Counted from the first letter of the stretch, positions 1 through 10,479 are shown. The stretch is 64,000 nt of DNA from Macrotrachela quadricornifera (GCA_022393335.1 JAJEKB010021019.1:1671571-1735570), one strand, 5' to 3'. The notes: a model not told the origin generated them from the sequence alone. Numbers and translations are program-made.

Positions 1-357
1 ATTTTTATCAGCAGAAACGAGAACAATTTCAATAGAAATATAACAACCATTTCTCCTCGCACAAGCAGAAGTCCAAAAGACATAGTAAGATATTCATCAC
101 TTTACTTTTCATGCTAGGGGCAGTCTCAAGCAGAAATGAATTTTTATCAGCAGAAACGAAAACAATTCTAGGAGAAATCGAACAACCATATCTCCTCTCA
201 CAAGTAGAAGTCCAAAAGACATAGTGAGATATTCATTGCCATACTTTTTTATCCTAAGGAGAGTTTCAAGAAGAATCGAATTTTTATCAGCTATAACGAA
301 AGTAATTCCAGGAGTCATCAAACATCCAATTTTCCTCTCACAGATGGAAGTCAATGT
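1..357. repeat. Tandem repeat, about 140-bp unit, roughly 2.5 copies
   Basis: The string ATTTTTATCAGC recurs at 1, 140 and 280, giving a unit of about 140 bp. Each copy carries AGCAGAAA, a TTCTAGGAG-like core and a CCTCTCACAAG-like segment. The third copy is the most diverged. The left edge is cut by the window. It is related to the repeats at 2334-2560, which share the TTCTAGGAGAAAT core. Confidence 0.85.
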
Positions 358-419
358 GATACTTGTTATATACAGTCTTGTCTTTATCTACACTCTGGAT
401 TTCATTATTTAACAGATAT

Positions 420-1000
420 ACGAAACTAACTTTGGCTTCACATCCGGGTCCATGCAGAATATATTTGTTAATTCGCTTTCTATGAGCTCTTTAGCATCAG
501 ATTAGTTATGCTTGACGTATCTAAAATGAATCTATATTTCATTGCCGTTTATGCTAGAATGCGATTGAGATGAGCGAACAGAAGTTGAGGAAATTTTTAA
601 ACGAATAGAATATGATGGGCTCATGTGGTTCGAAGGGAAGCTAAAGTCGTTTTCGTTGAGGGCTTGAAAAAAAGGTTTTAATTAATTGTTAGAAGAGATT
701 CAAATTGATGAGAAGGATGATGGGTACTATCTCTAACATTTGATAAAATAAAATCGAAAATATTTCTCTAGTTTATATTTTTATTAAATATAACGTGTTC
801 TTTTAGTCATTGCTAAATATTATTGTACAAAAAAGTGCTATGTTTCAGTAACCATCAAGCACTACCAATCTCAGAAAAAGTTTATCAAATATCGAAAAGA
901 TATAGAATTACCATGCGTTATACTTGATCATTAATCAATAGTTGAATGATTGGCGGGGAATACACACAATTTTACGTAATATTTATGTGAAATTTAAAAA
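420..1000. other. Gene-free stretch
   Basis: AT-rich sequence with no coding pattern, splice-linked exon series or repeat that I could recognise. Positions 994-1000 (TTAAAAA) are the left flank of the next element. Confidence 0.5.
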
Positions 1001-1670
1001 TACTGGGGGAATCGATATGAAACCAACCACTTTTGTGAAAAATCTTTTTTTATCAATTTTTTTCTTATACCTATGTGGGTAGTCGATAGAAAATAGATTT
1101 GACAGAAAAAAATTTCTAGGTAGTAGTTGACATAAGGAAGTTCCAAGGTGCTATCTCGGAACAACTATGATAATAGTTGATCACTTCAATTACTGGAATG
1201 TTCGAGCGTATATTTTAGGCACGGGTAGATGGATACTAGCCTAGGACAATTCCCAAAGAAATTCCGATTTCAATGAATTGTTATCAAAGTATGACATTCT
1301 TAAGCAAGACGAAGTGTATGCGTGTATTATGAAAAATGTATTTTTGTTCTGATCGTGTAAAAATGGTTTTGCTTAAGAATGCCATAGTTTGGTAACAATT
1401 CATTAAAAACACAAATCATTTGGAGGTTTTGCTAGTCTAGTATCCACCTACCTGTGCCTAAAATATGAGCTCAGAACATTCGAGTAACTGAAGTGATCAA
1501 CTATTATCATAGTTGTTCCGAGATAGCACTTTGGACCTTCTTTATGTTAAGTATTACTTAGAAATTTTTTTTAGGGAAGCCTATTTTCTATCGACTATAC
1601 ACTTGTAAAAGAAATTGATAAAAAAACTTTTTCCCAAATGTGGTTGGCTTCTCATTGATTCACCCTACTG
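1001..1670. mobile_element. Foldback MITE with arms of about 300 bp
   Basis: Positions about 1005-1315 and 1365-1668 are imperfect reverse complements, including the AACCAACCAC/GTGGTTGG ends, the GTCGATAGAAAATAG block and a long stretch around GAACAACTATGATAATAGTTG. The short loop is non-coding. The element is flanked on both sides by TTAAAAA (994-1000 and 1671-1677), a likely target-site duplication. One end resembles a hAT terminus (CAGTAGGG), but the 7-bp duplication and diverged left end leave the superfamily open. Confidence 0.75.
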
Positions 1671-2039
1671 TTAAAAAGGAAAGTATACATTAGAGATAGG
1701 TGATCGAATAACATAGTCTAAGTAATAACATAGTATTTGCGAAATTCATTGACATTAATAGCAGGTTATTTTAGAATTCCATTGTATTCTTTGTTTTTTA
1801 ACGAAACATGATTATTTTATTGCCATCAGTTAATCTTAAAGCTAAGAAAAAATTAAACGAAACAATAATAACCGATCATTTGTAAAATAAGCAGTTGTAT
1901 TTTATATTATGAAAATAAAAATAAATAGTAGAACGGCTTTATTTATTTGGATTTCAAAATGGAATTATTGCTAAAACGTAGCGCTAGCTTGATATTTCTC
2001 TAATGGCTATTACTTCTGTTTGTACCACGAGATATTGTC

Positions 2040-3240
2040 TATCAGTTTTTCTCTAAAAGAAAAACCATTTCTGCTTGATTTGAAATATATGTGCAAGAAC
2101 AATGAATGGTAGATTCATGTATTTTTTTCCATTTCGCCTTATTTTAAAGCATTTCTCTTTAAAAGAAAAGCCATTTCTGCTTGATTCGAAATATATGTGC
2201 AAGAACAATGGATCATAGATACATATTTATATCTTTTTCCATTTCTCTCTAGTATGAATGACTTTAAGTGATATGATGCAGTTCTGCATAAACAGAAACA
2301 ATTCCTCAATCCACTGGTTCAATTGCCCACTGTTTCAGATTTTTTCCAGCAGAAATAGGTTAAATTCTAGGAGAAATGCTTTATCCATTTCTCAATCTAC
2401 AAGCAGAAATGAAAAACATAAACAGAGAATGCATATTTTTTTTTAATCGTAAGGATATGTTTAAGCAGAAATAGATTTTTCCCAGCAAAAACGGTTTAAA
2501 TTCTAGAAGAAATGCTTTATCCATTTCTCTATCTATAAGCAGAAATGAAAAGCATGTGGAGATAAATGCATATTTATTTTTTTTTATCTGAAGTTGTCTT
2601 CTTATTTCTAAATAAGGATGGTCATAGCTGTGTATGTCATAAATAGAAAACGAACAGAGCCAGCCAATAATTATAATCTGAAGAGCGATATAGTGGATAA
2701 TATGTTCGTCTATCGTCCAAGTAACCTATTTATTTCCTCTTTAATTGTTTCTTTCTCTTATTGAACCATTTCATCTTAAAAGGAAGACTATTTCTCCTGC
2801 AATTTCAATACAAGTGCAATATCAAGTGATAGATTATATATATTTATATTTTACTGTTTTCATTTTTTGGTTTTCTGATTGAACTATTTCATCTTAAGAG
2901 AAAAGCCATTTCTTCTTGAATTTCAGTATATGTATAATATGAAATGATAGAATATATATGTATTTTCCTATTTCCATTCTTTGGTTTTCTGATTGAACCA
3001 TTTCGCCTTAAAAGAAAAACCATTTCTCTTGAAATTTCAGTATATCTGCAATTTTAAGTAATATAGTATATATATATTTTTTTTTCTGTTCTTCTGTTTT
3101 CCTTTAATGTGTCTACATATTTATATATTTTCCATTTCTGCTGTATGTATACAATTTTATGAGGGTGAACCATTTCTGCTGAAAATGGAACAATTTCTCG
3201 ATTCATTGGTCCAATTGTCCACTATTGGGTATTTTCCCTT
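2040..3240. repeat. Field of short tandem repeats built on AGCAGAAATG / CATTTCTGCT
   Basis: Three local tandem arrays follow each other. About 2047-2212 has two copies of a 107-bp unit with CCATTTCTGCTTGAT. About 2334-2570 has two copies of a 136-bp unit with TTCTAG-AGAAATGCTTTATCC. About 2760-3080 has three copies of a 114-118-bp unit starting TTGAACCATTTC. The decamer CATTTCTGCT and its reverse complement AGCAGAAATG recur throughout and also in the array at 1-357, so the whole block looks like one diverged satellite family in both orientations. No coding sequence is seen. Confidence 0.75.
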
Positions 3241-3965
3241 CTAAGCCCTATTGAATTTATATCAATAGAAAGAGCATATTGAGATGAGCATTTTGATACT
3301 AAATTTATGGTGTTTTGGTCGATTTTTGAAAGTGTACAACTAACAACAAAACTGCTCATTTTTGCACTTTTTTCATTGATTGTGAGGGTATTCTATCAGA
3401 AAACGTAATTCTTGTATTCAAACAAATATCAGATTTAGAATCAGTGTTAAAAACTGAGTCGAACTACATATAATTCAAGTCTTTTAAAGACTATTCATTT
3501 TTTTCGAAAAACTCGTCCTATCCCCCTCCGGCGATACCTTCATAACACCCCGAATATGATATACCTCATTAGCAGCAATTTAACTAGTAGAGCAAAGTGC
3601 TTCAAGCTTAATGATGTTAATAAAAGAAAGATACCTACAAATATACTGTGTGTATGTCTTTTCAAAAGAAATGATTCTTGAAAGTGTTATGAAGGTATCG
3701 CCGGAGGGGGATAGGACGAGTTTTTCGAAAAAAATGAATAGTCTTTAAAAGACTTGAATTATATGTAGTTCGACTCAGTTTTTAACACTGATTCTAAATC
3801 TGATATTTGTTTGAATACAAGAATTACGTTTTCTGATAGAGTACCCTCACAATCAGAGGCGGCGGAACGTTTTGAATCTAGGGTAAGCTCAACATTTTTG
3901 ATAAGACCCTTGCTGATAGGTTAAAAATAGAGGGCAATTTTTTAATGCTATGCCACCATGTAATC

Positions 3966-4575
3966 ATGAAACGCATTTTATATGCAGATAGATGTGTTTT
4001 TGTTGTAAATGTAGGCGTTCTGGCACATTTTTGTATCGATACATGGTGGAAACGCACTCAGTATTGTTTTTCTTGGATGGATATAGAGAACGTTTACAGT
4101 TTGAAGACATTAATATAAATAAACGCATCCACATGCGTTTAAATTCTTGTTTAATACGTGTTGGCACGTATCTCCGCCGCTTCATTCGTTAGAATCATAT
4201 TTAATATTTAAAAGAAGCTATGTGTCCTCTGGTGCGCGCTTCTAATTAACACACTCGATAAGACGTGTTCCAGGGGCACGTCTGCCAATGTATTGCATTT
4301 GTGGAAACGCGTCTAGATTTGATTTAAGGCATGCTTCAAACGCGCTCAGTCGCGATTTAAGAATTTTTTAAAGTCGCGTTCAAACACAGTTCAATTTTGA
4401 ATCGCGCCTAAACATGTTTATATTCGAAAAATATTGACATGAGTATAAAAGGTAATCTAGTCGGTGTAGATAAGCAGTTAATGAAGAAAGTTGCGTCTTC
4501 ACGGAAATGTGAACGTGTGCCCAGCAAAATGCTTCTTCGATGAAACGCTACTAAAATTTGAGGAAACGCTTTGAA
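3966..4575. repeat. Reiterated AAACGC motif in the left half of the hAT element
   Basis: AAACGC, or its complement GCGTTT, occurs about eight times between 3966 and 4575. Two copies extend to AAACGCRCTCAGT (near 4049 and 4338). Such short subterminal repeats are typical transposase-binding sites of hAT elements; that role is inferred from the family. Confidence 0.55.
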
Positions 4576-5110
4576 TCATGTTTTCGCATCATATCGATTT
4601 AGAAGTTTGAAACTGGGAGCAAAAAAATTTCTTAAATTCAGTTTAAAAGATATGTGAGTAATCAAAGACATAAAATGTGTTTCGATGCTGAGTGAAGAAT
4701 TCATAAAAAATGCGAGTTGATATCGATGAACTCATAAAAATATCTAAATTACAACATGAGAAGCATAAAGAATGTCTTTATGACAGGCTTGCTACATTAT
4801 CTGACTTATCAATATATAAGAGATCTCTCTACGATTGTAGAGAAAAAAAAACGTCGAATATTTTTTGTTCTGAATATTTTTCGGTAAGATGTCTTCTTTA
4901 GGTATGCACCTAAAACTTTTTTTATCTTTGATAAAACTGATCAATACTTGGGAGTAGTGAACAAGTAAAAATTTTTTACAATTGCATGAGATACTGCAAA
5001 TATTTTTCTTTGCAGTGAAACATCACTGAGGTTGTTAGCTCCAGTAATGTACAGAACAAGAGAGACAAGCAGTGTCATTGATGTTATATGACAGAACGAT
5101 GAAAAAGATG

Positions 5111-5182
5111 ACCTTCGTGGGAATCGAATCCACACCTCCTGCTATGTGGCAGTTGTCGTAAACCAGTTAGACTAGAAGGCGC
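5111..5182 (-). tRNA. tRNA-like sequence (tRNA pseudogene or SINE head)
   Basis: Read on the minus strand, the segment has an A-box match (TAGTCTAACTGG) and a B-box-like T arm (GGATTCGATTCCC) at tRNA-like spacing. The end stems pair CGCCTTC with GAAGGTC, with a mismatch at the first pair and one wobble. A CTGC/GCAG stem sits at the anticodon position with an abnormal 6-nt loop. The T stem has an A-C mismatch at its closing pair. These defects argue against a working tRNA; a captured tRNA copy or tRNA-derived SINE promoter fits better. It lies inside the hAT element. Confidence 0.5.
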
Positions 5183-6074
5183 ATTTTAATCATCGTTTTA
5201 TGTCCAAGTGATTCATTATGGACGCTAACTGAGGTCCGTAGCATCTTTGGATCGCATGCTAGACTTTACACAAAGAACATACCCAAAACCACCCCAAACT
5301 CAAAATCGGTCATTGGTATTCTCTTCATGCAACTAGCTTATCACATAATTGAAAGATGCCACATATCTCAGCGACATCCTACTTTAAAGAGAAATGTTTA
5401 CACTATCTGATACCATCTTCAGAAAACGGCTAGTACACTTTCGCTTGCAATTGTCCATACCGACAAGACAGTCAAAACACCCAAAACTTTTTCATTGAAG
5501 TTTTTTAACACGCCTAATCCTACCCAAGCTTTGGTCTGTCCAAGTTTGAGCCTACCCAAGCCTACCCTCCGCCAGCATAGGGTAGACTTGAGCCTACCCA
5601 GGCCTAATGGCTCCGCCGCCTATGCTCACAATCAATGAAAAAAGTGCAAAAATGAGCAGTTTTGTTGTTAGTTGTACACTTTCAAAAATCGACCAAAACA
5701 CCATAAATTTAGTATCAAAATGCTCATCTCAATATGCTCTTTCTATTGATATAAATTCAATAGGGTTTAGAAGGGAAAATACCAATGAATCAATTTGCGG
5801 TCTTATGCACCCCCATTTTTTACATATTGTTATTCCTAAAGAATGACGTAAAGATCCATGAAAATTTCAATCGAGTCCGTATTTTTTTTCATAAAACATG
5901 TTTTCTAATCACTATACATTTGTTAAGCAAAAAAAAAATGGAAGGAAAAACTTCTTCCAAAAAGTGTTTGTCTCTCCACGGATTTACCCATACGTGTTTT
6001 TTAATTTTTATTTTCAGGTTCTTTTTGTTTTCTTCATTAACATTTGAGATCTTAGAGTATTACAAAGTTCCATT

Positions 6075-7361
6075 ATGAATTCTCAATTACATTCATTCGA
6101 GCATAATATCGATAGCATATGGTTGACTTCTTGCAGAACATTTTCTACACGCGTAAAACTTTGTATCGCATTCTCTGCGATCATGTTAATTAGTCTTGTC
6201 GTTATATTCGTTGCTACACCTCAAAACACGCACTTTCAATATTTTTTGAAAAGATCGATACCCAAATCAGTTGATCCACCCAATACATCGACACAAAGTC
6301 TTGAGAACTTTAACGAAACATCGACAAAAAACTTTGCAAAACTTAATCAAACATCAACACAAAACTTTGCAAAACTTAATCAAACATTGACACAAAACTT
6401 TACACAACTTAATCAAACATCACAACATATAAATATAACAGGAGAAGATCTCAAACTTTATAACACATTGCAAAATAGAGCCAAAAATTATAGCAAACGA
6501 TACTATTTACATGACTTTGAATATTTTCGAATGATTCGTGACGAATTTCCTCAAACTGAATCTGCTGCAAAAATTGGGCGTATACCTAGCTTTGCACTTC
6601 CATTAGCAGGATTAGATCCAAAAGATGTTTTATTTGTTATAATGGGTAGTGTGAAATATATTCATAAATCTAAACTTCTTACAGAAACTTGGTTACAATG
6701 GTCCGAAGGTAACTTTTTTATTTTTGCCGATGCTGCCAATGCAAGTATTCCTTTAACGACTTTGCCTCGACTTGAGAACAAACCTACAAGAGAGGATGCA
6801 CAACATCGACAGTTGTTAGGATCACAATGGCTCATTAATAATAAGTCTGATTTAGTTAAAAAAGTGAAATGGGTTGTATTTGCAGATGATGATACATGGA
6901 TTAACGTACCGGCCCTTTTGTCATATCTTCAACTCTTTGATTATCGAATGCTATTATCAATTGGATATATTTGGGACGATGTTTGGGCGCCAGGATGGTC
7001 GTATTTTTCTGGAGGTGCTGGTGTTGTCTTTTCTCAGTCTGCATTCTTATTAACAATGCCCGCAATCTATACGAAAGAATGTCCTTTTCACGGATGGAAT
7101 GATGTGACATGGATGCATTGTCAAAAACAGTATGGAGTAACAAAGATTCATTCGGATCGATTTTATTATGATAGTATACCTGTCATTGGGACGTTTCGTC
7201 GTCTCATGCCTGTCTTTTATGTTGGCAAAGTGACTTTTCATTACATTAACAATGTCGCTATTGCTAGAAGAATGACTTGTGATGTCGCTGTTTTTTGGAA
7301 ACGTCCTATACAAGGATGTGGCAATGTAACCCGCGAGAATATGCCACATTTGCCTATTTAA
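6075..7361 (+). CDS. Fringe-like (GT31) glycosyltransferase, type II Golgi membrane protein
   Basis: Single-exon frame of 428 aa. Residues 1-28 would be cytosolic and 29-48 form one hydrophobic signal anchor. Residues about 70-118 are a low-complexity stalk with three to four 11-aa repeats of the form TQNFAKLNQTS, each carrying an N-glycosylation sequon. The lumenal domain begins near residue 180. It has VVFADDDTW (DDD 271-273, the DxD-type nucleotide-sugar/metal site) and YFSGGAGVVFS (313-316 GGAG), the paired hallmarks of the Fringe/C1GALT family. The expected role is adding a hexose or HexNAc to secretory glycoproteins; donor and acceptor cannot be read from sequence. The first ATG precedes a typical anchor, and an AATAAA follows at 7424. 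Family call firm, specificity unknown. Confidence 0.85.
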   Translation: MNSQLHSFEHNIDSIWLTSCRTFSTRVKLCIAFSAIMLISLVVIFVATPQNTHFQYFLKRSIPKSVDPPNTSTQSLENFNETSTKNFAKLNQTSTQNFAKLNQTLTQNFTQLNQTSQHINITGEDLKLYNTLQNRAKNYSKRYYLHDFEYFRMIRDEFPQTESAAKIGRIPSFALPLAGLDPKDVLFVIMGSVKYIHKSKLLTETWLQWSEGNFFIFADAANASIPLTTLPRLENKPTREDAQHRQLLGSQWLINNKSDLVKKVKWVVFADDDTWINVPALLSYLQLFDYRMLLSIGYIWDDVWAPGWSYFSGGAGVVFSQSAFLLTMPAIYTKECPFHGWNDVTWMHCQKQYGVTKIHSDRFYYDSIPVIGTFRRLMPVFYVGKVTFHYINNVAIARRMTCDVAVFWKRPIQGCGNVTRENMPHLPI

Positions 7362-8118
7362 TAGTTGGATATTGCTAAAAAAGCAGGCAATCAGAAAAGC
7401 GAAATATTTGTTTAATACGTCAGAATAAATATATTATCTTACTTAAGAGAAAATGATACTACTTGAATACATTTGAGTTCTTATAGTCATCGACAAGCAG
7501 AATCTTACACCAATAGTATATGATCGATAAGCGTTCATATTGAAAGATTTTAGTATATTGAACTAGAATTTATGTTTAAGATTTCATAGTCATGCGTAAT
7601 GCCAATGAAGACGATAATTATCGTTACAAATTCGAATATTTAAGATTTGCCTTCTCACTACATGTTGACAAAATTAGTATACAGTGTTTTTACTCTAATC
7701 ATCATTTTTATGAGGCATTCATTCAATCTTTTGTCATTACTTGTTTTTTTATACAAGAAAATTAAATAACTAGAACTATTCTTCACTCTACTATTTCTTG
7801 TAAATTCAATCATTCCTATTAGAGAGATTTTTCTATGGAAAGAGAAATGTAATTAGTACATTCGTTTTACCTACAGATTATGCGTACTAAAATAGTGTTT
7901 TTAAGGATTGATAAAATAAAATAAAATAAAAAATATCTCAGTATCTTCATATTGCTATTTAATAATGACCGAATCTAAGTAGTTGAAATAATTTCATTGC
8001 ATAAAAATCTTATCAATTATTTATCTATGATAAAAATTTTCTCTTACCTACATTTCTTGTCATCTACATAAAACTGATTCTATTTTACATATATATAATA
8101 GACAAAATAATTATTAAT
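7362..8118. other. Gene-free spacer
   Basis: Contains the probable 3' UTR of the glycosyltransferase (AATAAA at 7424-7429) and the AT-rich upstream region of the F-box gene, with a short (AAAAT)n stretch near 7914-7932. No other feature seen. Confidence 0.5.
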
Positions 8119-9933
8119 ATGGGTAATAATCCAAGTATAACAATACCTGTATCATACACATGGTTTGATCGATTTCCATTTGAAATAATTTTCGAAATAT
8201 TTGATTATTTATCATTAAATGATATTATATACACATTTTTTTATTTAAATCAACGATTAAATAATTTACTTTTACAACATGAATATTATTTAGGTTATTT
8301 AGAATTTCCAATATTAAATATTATATATTTGGAAAATATTTTTAAAATAATTGGAAAAAAGATTCAATATTTAAAATTGACAAGAAATAATTTAAATATA
8401 TCATTAAAATATTTTACAAATTTAAAATCAATTATTATATATTCACCATATAATTTAGCAGAAGAACAAATTGAATTAATTTTACAAAATAATCAATTTA
8501 ATAATTTATATTCATTAAAAATCAAATCAAATAATTTATTTTTTACACCATCATTATATGATTATTCAATTAAACAAGAATATTTCTTACAAAAAATTTT
8601 TAATAATAATAATTCATTACATACATTTGAATATTCATCTTATATTCAATCATTTTATTTAAAACCTATTAATAATTTACAAATAAATTCAAATCTTCAT
8701 TCATTAATATTAAATTTAAATGAATTTCATGATCTATTTTCAATTATTCCATATACACCGAATTTAATTTATTTAAATATTAAATCCAATCCACCATATG
8801 GTATTAATCATATACAAACTCAACAAATAAATTTAAATAAAATAAAATTAAAAAAATTTTATATTACATTTAATGATATATTATATGAAACAAATAGATT
8901 TAAAGCAAGACGAATAGATTTTCAACAATTAATTAATTCTATTCAACAATTTTCATCCACATTAATATGTTTATCATTAAATTTAATTGGTTGTTATATA
9001 ACATCATCAAATGATTTACCATTTAATGGTAATAGACTTGTAGATGAATTTTTAATATTAATGATTGAACTTAAACAATTTTATCTTTATGCTGTATTAA
9101 CACAAGAATTAATTAATATTAATAAGATTTTATTAACATTTAAAAACAAATTTTGGTTTGATCATAATTGGACTATTGGTATGCATGATAAATATTTATA
9201 TACATTATCATTTCAATTTGATAAAATTTATAATTTTAATTTTTTTCATATAAATAATTCACGAATTTGGTATAATGTTAAATTTATTAAATTTAGAAAA
9301 TTTAATTTAGATTTTCTTAAAATGATTAAAATTTATATGCCTAAATTACTTGTTTTATCAATTGATTATTTTAATTATTCAGAAAATACAGAAGATCATT
9401 ATATAATTCAAAATGAAGAAAATAATATTGATATAAGATTAGAAAGTATAACAACTCTAGATTTAACTTGTGGATCATTAGAAGATGAAAAATTTTGGTT
9501 AATAAATACATTACCAAATTTAAAATATTTAATATTAACTCGTACAAAATTACCTTTAGTAAATAGTGATTTATCATTAAAATTAAATGAAAATATTCAA
9601 CGATTAGTTATTGATGGTGATTTAACAATTGAACAATTTTCAAATGAAAATTATATTTATTTTTCATCTCTTGAAGATCTTCAATTAAAATTTGATTGGA
9701 GATTTAGTACCGATATATATCAATGGTATGCAGATATTATTATAAAATTTTTGATATATTTTAAAAAATTAAAAACATTATCAATTTCTTTCAATCCATT
9801 CAATTCTGAATTAACAAGATCAACTCCTGATATGGAATTAAAAAAAATTCTTCCAAAATTAAATAAGATTGAAATTGAGAAAAATTATGAAATAAAATAT
9901 TTGCATATTTATGTTGTTTTTTCAAGAAAATAA
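8119..9933 (+). CDS. F-box protein with leucine-rich C-terminal region
   Basis: Single-exon frame of 604 aa with extremely AT-biased codons. Residues about 15-60 read as an F-box (FPFEIIFEIFDYLSLNDI followed by a hydrophobic helix and LNNLL). The remainder is rich in Leu, Ile and Asn, with irregular repeats of the LxxLxLxxN type, such as LYSLKIKSNN and LISLYLNIK-like segments, suggesting divergent leucine-rich repeats. F-box proteins recruit substrates to SCF (Skp1-Cullin) ubiquitin ligases, with the repeat domain as the likely substrate-binding part. The N-terminus MGNNPS matches the MGxxxS myristoylation consensus. AATAAA lies 32 bp past the stop. Large families of such intronless F-box genes are known in bdelloids. 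Substrate unknown. Confidence 0.85.
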   Translation: MGNNPSITIPVSYTWFDRFPFEIIFEIFDYLSLNDIIYTFFYLNQRLNNLLLQHEYYLGYLEFPILNIIYLENIFKIIGKKIQYLKLTRNNLNISLKYFTNLKSIIIYSPYNLAEEQIELILQNNQFNNLYSLKIKSNNLFFTPSLYDYSIKQEYFLQKIFNNNNSLHTFEYSSYIQSFYLKPINNLQINSNLHSLILNLNEFHDLFSIIPYTPNLIYLNIKSNPPYGINHIQTQQINLNKIKLKKFYITFNDILYETNRFKARRIDFQQLINSIQQFSSTLICLSLNLIGCYITSSNDLPFNGNRLVDEFLILMIELKQFYLYAVLTQELININKILLTFKNKFWFDHNWTIGMHDKYLYTLSFQFDKIYNFNFFHINNSRIWYNVKFIKFRKFNLDFLKMIKIYMPKLLVLSIDYFNYSENTEDHYIIQNEENNIDIRLESITTLDLTCGSLEDEKFWLINTLPNLKYLILTRTKLPLVNSDLSLKLNENIQRLVIDGDLTIEQFSNENYIYFSSLEDLQLKFDWRFSTDIYQWYADIIIKFLIYFKKLKTLSISFNPFNSELTRSTPDMELKKILPKLNKIEIEKNYEIKYLHIYVVFSRK

Positions 9934-10246
9934 GGTTTTTTTTTATATATTTTCATATTCAATTAATAAAAATAAAATCCTCTTTGAATTACTGGATTTT
10001 TTTTAAAAGATAATTAGCTACATTTTTCATCATTAGAAGCAGCAAACATTCCTGTATTCAAATATATGTAAATTTCTTTTTATTATGAGAATTGACATAT
10101 AATGAGAAAGGAAATACAGGCCACTTGAAAAACTCTGTTCTTATATGGAACATTGGGTATATGTTGGTTGTTTTTTTCTTCTCCAATTACGACACAGTTT
10201 CAAGATTACCGGAACGAAAAAACAACACTAAAAGTATGAATGTTAT
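9934..10246. other. Gene-free spacer
   Basis: 3' flank of the F-box gene, with AATAAA at 9965-9970. Nothing else recognised. Confidence 0.5.
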
Positions 10247-10372
10247 TCAATGATTATATTTCGATAGATATATTCTTACTAGAAAAAGGACGATGCCACC
10301 AACAACAACAATCACAGTAATAAGAGCAAGAATGGCGGCGACGCCTGCAAGTCCCAGAAAAATGATTGCCAT
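10247..10372 (-). CDS. Possible 41-aa single-pass membrane micropeptide or terminal exon
   Basis: A minus-strand frame begins MAIIFLGLAGVAAILALITV, continues with a Val/Gly-rich hydrophobic run to about residue 33, and ends RIYLSKYNH before a TGA. It is almost entirely one membrane helix with a short basic tail. GC content is higher than the surrounding DNA. A good 3' splice site (CATTTAG) lies just upstream of the ATG, so this could equally be the last exon of a spliced gene whose upstream exon I could not identify. The longer overlapping frame 10254-10478 on the same strand has no membrane or codon pattern and is taken as the shadow. Family unknown. Confidence 0.4.
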   Translation of the reverse strand: MAIIFLGLAGVAAILALITVIVVVGGIVLFLVRIYLSKYNH

Positions 10373-10479
10373 TTGTTCTAAATGAAATATTGATCGAATG
10401 AAGATTATTTATTGATATATGAGTGGAGATAAGATAGCGACTTTTTAACGTCAAATCACAAGAATAAATATTATTCAAT

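Larger units (their letters stand above)
3854..5624. mobile_element. hAT-type DNA transposon, non-autonomous or decayed
   Basis: The left end reads CAGAGGCGGCGGAACG and the right end is the inverse of CATAGGCGGCGGAGCC, a hAT-like terminal inverted repeat. The flanks are the identical octamer CTCACAAT (3846-3853 and 5625-5632), the 8-bp duplication expected of hAT insertion. It interrupts the right arm of an older foldback, which proves insertion at this point. The longest open frame inside (4710-4901) shows no transposase motif I recognise, so it was probably mobilised in trans. It carries AAACGC motifs on its left side and a tRNA-like segment on its right. Confidence 0.9.
3198..5795. mobile_element. 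Foldback element with arms of about 340 bp, interrupted by a hAT insertion
   Basis: The left arm (about 3198-3548) is the reverse complement of two separated blocks, 3684-3853 and about 5633-5795. The loop is 3549-3683. Removing the insertion at 3854-5624 plus one duplicated 8-mer restores a continuous right arm, so the foldback is older than the insertion. The left arm has about 18 bp near its outer end (ATTGG...ATTGG) that the right arm lacks. No transposase is seen; this is a non-autonomous element of unassigned superfamily. Confidence 0.85.

Noticed and set aside
5785..6078. 97-aa frame before the Fringe-like gene
   Set aside because: Hydrophobic and low complexity, ends inside the true gene start and shows no domain; lies partly in foldback DNA.
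6901..7349. Antisense frames over the Fringe-like gene
   Set aside because: Shadows of the coding strand without any domain.
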